Below are positions 61,606-64,000 of a stretch of 64,000 nucleotides of DNA, piece by piece (position 1 is the stretch's first letter; each line of letters opens with the position of its first letter). The position numbers and the translations under genes were made by a program. The notes under the pieces were generated by a model. That model had not been told where the DNA came from. It ran no database searches and worked only from the letters and a program-made list of their open reading frames with translations. Where the stretch lies: the NCBI GenBank assembly GCA_008180335.1, contig VTEF01000004.1, positions 347,061 to 411,060 of the forward strand, read 5' to 3'. Origin of the DNA: Priestia megaterium (GTDB lineage: Bacteria > Bacillota > Bacilli > Bacillales > Bacillaceae_H).

Positions 61606-61647
61606 AAAAAAAGCCACTTCTTAGTTCAATCTAAGTTGTGGCTTTTT
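61606..61647 (-). terminator. Terminator at the 3' end of yvoF
   Basis: AAAAAGCCAC / GTGGCTTTTT with inner TTAG/CTAA pairing and T-rich minus-strand flank; it overlaps the yvoF stop codon. The 61,412-61,605 gap carries the his promoter region; I see no T-box leader there. Confidence 0.85.
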
Positions 61648-62165
61648 GAAAAACATTCTGGCTGAAAGCGTTGTTCCATTTGTTCTTTTGTATAAATGAC
61701 CTGCATTGGGTTTCCTCCGACAAAAGAACCAGCTGACACATCCTTATGTACGACGGTTCCCGCAGCAATCACTGCCCCATTTCCTATAGTAATGCCCGGC
61801 AGAATTGTGCTATTAGCCCCTATCATTACTTCATCCCCAATGATGACCTCTCCAAGTCGATACTCTTTAATCAAATATTCATGAGCCAAAATCGTCGTAT
61901 TGTAACCAATAACCGTATTTCTTCCGACTTGAATTTTTTCTGGAAACATAATATCTAGCATGACCATTAATGCAAAAGATGTTTGAGGGCCAACTTTCAT
62001 ATGTAAAAACGTGCGATAAAGCCAATTTTTCAACGACAAAAAAGGCGTATAACGGGCTAGTTGAATCACAAGGAAATTACGAATAACTTTCCAAAAAGGA
62101 ACCGTTTTATAAACATGCCAGAGTGAATTCGCCCCTTCAACAGGAAAGCGCGTTGTTTTTCTCAC
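61626..62165 (-). CDS. yvoF: Hexapeptide-repeat acetyltransferase YvoF
   Basis: A 179-residue left-handed beta-helix protein with hexapeptide repeats ((I/V)-G-x4): VQVGRNTVIGYNTTI-type repeats and GEVIIGDEVMIGANSTILPG, then AAGTVVHKDVSAGSFVGGNP. Members transfer acetyl groups from acetyl-CoA to sugars or similar acceptors; the acceptor here is unknown. The start is a GTG with GGAGG about ten bases upstream. Its order after ppaX matches B. subtilis. Confidence 0.9.
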   Translation of the reverse strand: MRKTTRFPVEGANSLWHVYKTVPFWKVIRNFLVIQLARYTPFLSLKNWLYRTFLHMKVGPQTSFALMVMLDIMFPEKIQVGRNTVIGYNTTILAHEYLIKEYRLGEVIIGDEVMIGANSTILPGITIGNGAVIAAGTVVHKDVSAGSFVGGNPMQVIYTKEQMEQRFQPECFSKSHNLD

Positions 62166-62167
62166 AG

Positions 62168-62809
62168 TTATTTTCCTCCAAGAAATGTAATTAAATCTGT
62201 CATCTTTTCAAGGATGATATCCGGGCTGTAAGATGCAATATGCTCTCGCCCTTTTGCACTCCACGCCACACCGGCTGTTTTCGTACGCGCATTTTGGCCC
62301 GCTACAATATCATGGTGATTATCTCCTACCATTAATGTTTCTTCTGGCTTTGCATTTAACAAAGACAATGCTTTTTCAATAGGTTCCGGATGCGGTTTAG
62401 CGTGTTCAACATCTTCAATTGACACAATCACATCGAAAAATTGATCTAGCTTCGTCAATCTTAGCCCCATCATTACTGTATTAAGCTGCTTCGTTGTCAC
62501 AATAGCTAACTTATACTTTTGATCATATAGCCATTTTACTGTTTCAAACACTCCTTCAAACTCTTTCACTAATGAGTCGTGATGAGACAGATTATGGGTT
62601 CGGTACATATCAATCATCTCTTGTACCTTTGTTTGATCCATCTTTGCAAATGTGTCATATAAAGGTGGGCCCATAAAAGCTAATATATCTTGTCGTGTAT
62701 ATTGGTTTGGATAATAATGATTTAGTGTGTGCGTAAATGAAGAAATAATGAGCTCATTTGTGTCGATTAATGTGCCATCTAAATCAAATAAAACAGTGTT
62801 AATGTTCAT
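62168..62809 (-). CDS. ppaX: Pyrophosphatase PpaX (HAD family)
   Basis: PpaX hydrolyses the pyrophosphate made when HprK/P removes phosphate from P-Ser-HPr (and Crh). The 213-residue HAD protein has motif [11 protein letters not shown] (Asp9, Asp11), motif II VTTKQ and motif III/IV KPHPEP and [12 protein letters not shown]. It starts within yvoD (11-base overlap) and ends two bases before yvoF. In B. subtilis the order is hprK-lgt-yvoD-ppaX, and lgt and yvoD are seen here too. Confidence 0.95.
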   Translation of the reverse strand: MNINTVLFDLDGTLIDTNELIISSFTHTLNHYYPNQYTRQDILAFMGPPLYDTFAKMDQTKVQEMIDMYRTHNLSHHDSLVKEFEGVFETVKWLYDQKYKLAIVTTKQLNTVMMGLRLTKLDQFFDVIVSIEDVEHAKPHPEPIEKALSLLNAKPEETLMVGDNHHDIVAGQNARTKTAGVAWSAKGREHIASYSPDIILEKMTDLITFLGGK

Positions 62810-63743
62810 ATGATAACTCCTTTCTCTGTTTCACTTCTTTTTGCTTCCATATTCGTGAAATAACAATCGTCAGTAGCACGGCTACAAACACTCGAATTAA
62901 CAATAAAGGGAGTACAGGTATACCAAGCGGGATAAAAATCAATGTATCTTCTACAACAGCATGACAAGCAACAAGAAAAATAAAAGCAAGTGTTGCATCT
63001 CGTTTACTTACACCATCTTCTTTGACTGCTTGAATCATTACACCTGCTCCGTAAGCTAATCCAATTAATAGACCGGTCACTAGCGTAGTAGATGTATTTT
63101 CTTTCATGCCAAGCATACGTGTCATCGGACTCATCACGGTTGAAAATTTATCAAGCCAACTCATGTCTTTTAAGATTTGAATTGCTATCATCACCGGGAT
63201 GACAATCAGCGCCAATTGAAAAATACCAAAACCTGCTTTTTCAATACTTTGCATGATAATTGCGTCCCAACCATTTACTTGCTCTTGTGCAGATGCAAGT
63301 AAACCGTATTGTGCTTGTTCAGCTCCACCATTCCAAAGAAGGTTAATCACAAGAGCTGATATAAAAGCAAGCCCCATCCGAACGGAAAGAATCACCCAGA
63401 GCTTTACGCCTACCTTTAAAGCAACACTTGTTTCAATTAAAAGATTATGGGAAAACGAAAGCATAACCGCTAAAATAAACACTTCTTTAACAGTTAAATC
63501 CAACGATAAAATGCCAGCAATCCCAGCATATAAATTCAACAAATTCCCTAACACAAGCGGAATAGCTGCATCACCTGAAAGCCCAAATAACCTCATGAAC
63601 GGTGAAATAAGTGTAGCAAACCAGGTTAATACGGGCGTGTATTGTAAAATCGACACAATAAGCGTCACTGGAACAATGACTTTTCCTAGTGTCAACGTTG
63701 TTTGTAAACCTACGAAAAACCCCCGTTTAATTGACCCTAGCAT
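62799..63743 (-). CDS. yvoD: Nucleoside-recognition (Gate) domain membrane protein YvoD
   Basis: A 314-residue membrane protein with about eight hydrophobic segments and two Gate-domain halves ([24 protein letters not shown], abridged: [16 protein letters not shown]; and [20 protein letters not shown]). It resembles spore maturation protein-like permeases. The transported substrate is unknown. It follows lgt by 11 bases and overlaps ppaX, so it belongs to the hprK-lgt-yvoD-ppaX operon type. Confidence 0.9.
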   Translation of the reverse strand: MLGSIKRGFFVGLQTTLTLGKVIVPVTLIVSILQYTPVLTWFATLISPFMRLFGLSGDAAIPLVLGNLLNLYAGIAGILSLDLTVKEVFILAVMLSFSHNLLIETSVALKVGVKLWVILSVRMGLAFISALVINLLWNGGAEQAQYGLLASAQEQVNGWDAIIMQSIEKAGFGIFQLALIVIPVMIAIQILKDMSWLDKFSTVMSPMTRMLGMKENTSTTLVTGLLIGLAYGAGVMIQAVKEDGVSKRDATLAFIFLVACHAVVEDTLIFIPLGIPVLPLLLIRVFVAVLLTIVISRIWKQKEVKQRKELSYEH

Positions 63744-63754
63744 CTCCCTACCCC

Positions 63755-64000
63755 CTATTTTGTTTTCGTTTCACCCTCTAAATACATTTCTTTGTTTGTT
63801 TTACGACGAATCGCAATTAATGCTGCTGCAACAACGATTAAAACAAGTGAAATCACTTGGGCAATACGAAGTGTTTCAGTTAACATTAAGCTATCTGTGC
63901 GCAGCCCTTCTATAAAGAAACGTCCAATCGAATACCAAATGACATAAGACAAAAATAACTCTCCACGACGTAAATTCACACGACGAAGAAGTAGTAACAG
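63755..64000 (-). CDS. lgt: Prolipoprotein diacylglyceryl transferase Lgt (3' part)
   Basis: Only the C-terminal 81 residues lie in the window; the frame stays open to the right edge. The conserved block [17 protein letters not shown] is characteristic of Lgt, followed by the last membrane helix ([18 protein letters not shown]) and a basic tail. Lgt adds diacylglycerol to the lipobox cysteine of prolipoproteins, three of which (MetQ, the YfiY-like protein and the 46 kb lipoprotein) are encoded in this window. Confidence 0.95.
   Translation of the reverse strand: MLLLLRRVNLRRGELFLSYVIWYSIGRFFIEGLRTDSLMLTETLRIAQVISLVLIVVAAALIAIRRKTNKEMYLEGETKTK

Overview
The window is a low-GC Firmicute chromosome segment from the family Bacillaceae. 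From about 4.4 kb to the end, gene content and order follow blocks known from Bacillus subtilis: suf, yurZ, metNPQ-yusEFG-gcvH-yusI-fadEAN-yuzL-fadM, rnr-smpB-ssrA, cggR-gapA-pgk-tpiA-gpmI-eno, clpP/crh-whiA-yvcK-rapZ-yvcI-trxB-yvcD, the his operon and ppaX-yvoD-lgt. The 11-residue tmRNA tag (GKSNNNFALAA) is the one I recall for Bacillus (Priestia) megaterium, so a member of that group is my best guess. No rRNA or CRISPR array is present.

Positions 1-4,320 are accessory and partly decayed. They hold the right end of an IS21-family element (istB), the manganese catalase 3' fragment it has cut off, a divergent HD-hydrolase/TetR pair with a palindromic operator candidate, an unrecognised 95-residue ORF, and a tyrosine-recombinase gene with a one-base frameshift. 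The integrase stops beside the 3' end of sufB, so that end is the likely attachment site of a decayed integrative element.

Positions 4,376-26,400 are core metabolism, almost all on the minus strand. They carry the Fe-S cluster assembly operon sufCDSUB; yurZ; a methionine ABC transporter under a SAM (S-box) riboswitch; yusE/F/G, gcvH and yusI; and the fatty-acid beta-oxidation operon fadN-fadA-fadE under a canonical FadR box, with yuzL and a proline dehydrogenase-like gene (fadM) beside it. A siderophore uptake cluster follows: two permeases, an ATPase, an FhuF-like reductase and yusU, facing a binding lipoprotein across a region with two Fur boxes and two promoters.

Positions 27,600-36,560 hold a small yozQ-like gene, a DUF502 membrane protein, the niacin transporter niaP, a YebC-family gene (yeeI type), small unannotated genes, tmRNA (ssrA), smpB, rnr, a carboxylesterase and secG. 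Positions 36,800-44,150 are the lower glycolysis operon with its repressor CggR and tandem operator. Positions 44,280-47,100 hold a glutaredoxin-like gene, the sigma-54 gene rpoN (sigL), a lipoprotein and tRNA-Arg(CCG).

Positions 47,300-64,000 hold clpP under a CtsR box, crh, whiA (TTG start), yvcK, rapZ, yvcI, trxB, yvcD, the full histidine operon hisZGDBHAFI(E), yvoF, ppaX, yvoD and the 3' part of lgt, which runs off the window. I found no clear previously undescribed multi-gene system. The best leads are the decayed island next to sufB, the TetR/HD pair, a palindrome at the suf promoter, and several small ORFs with good ribosome binding sites.
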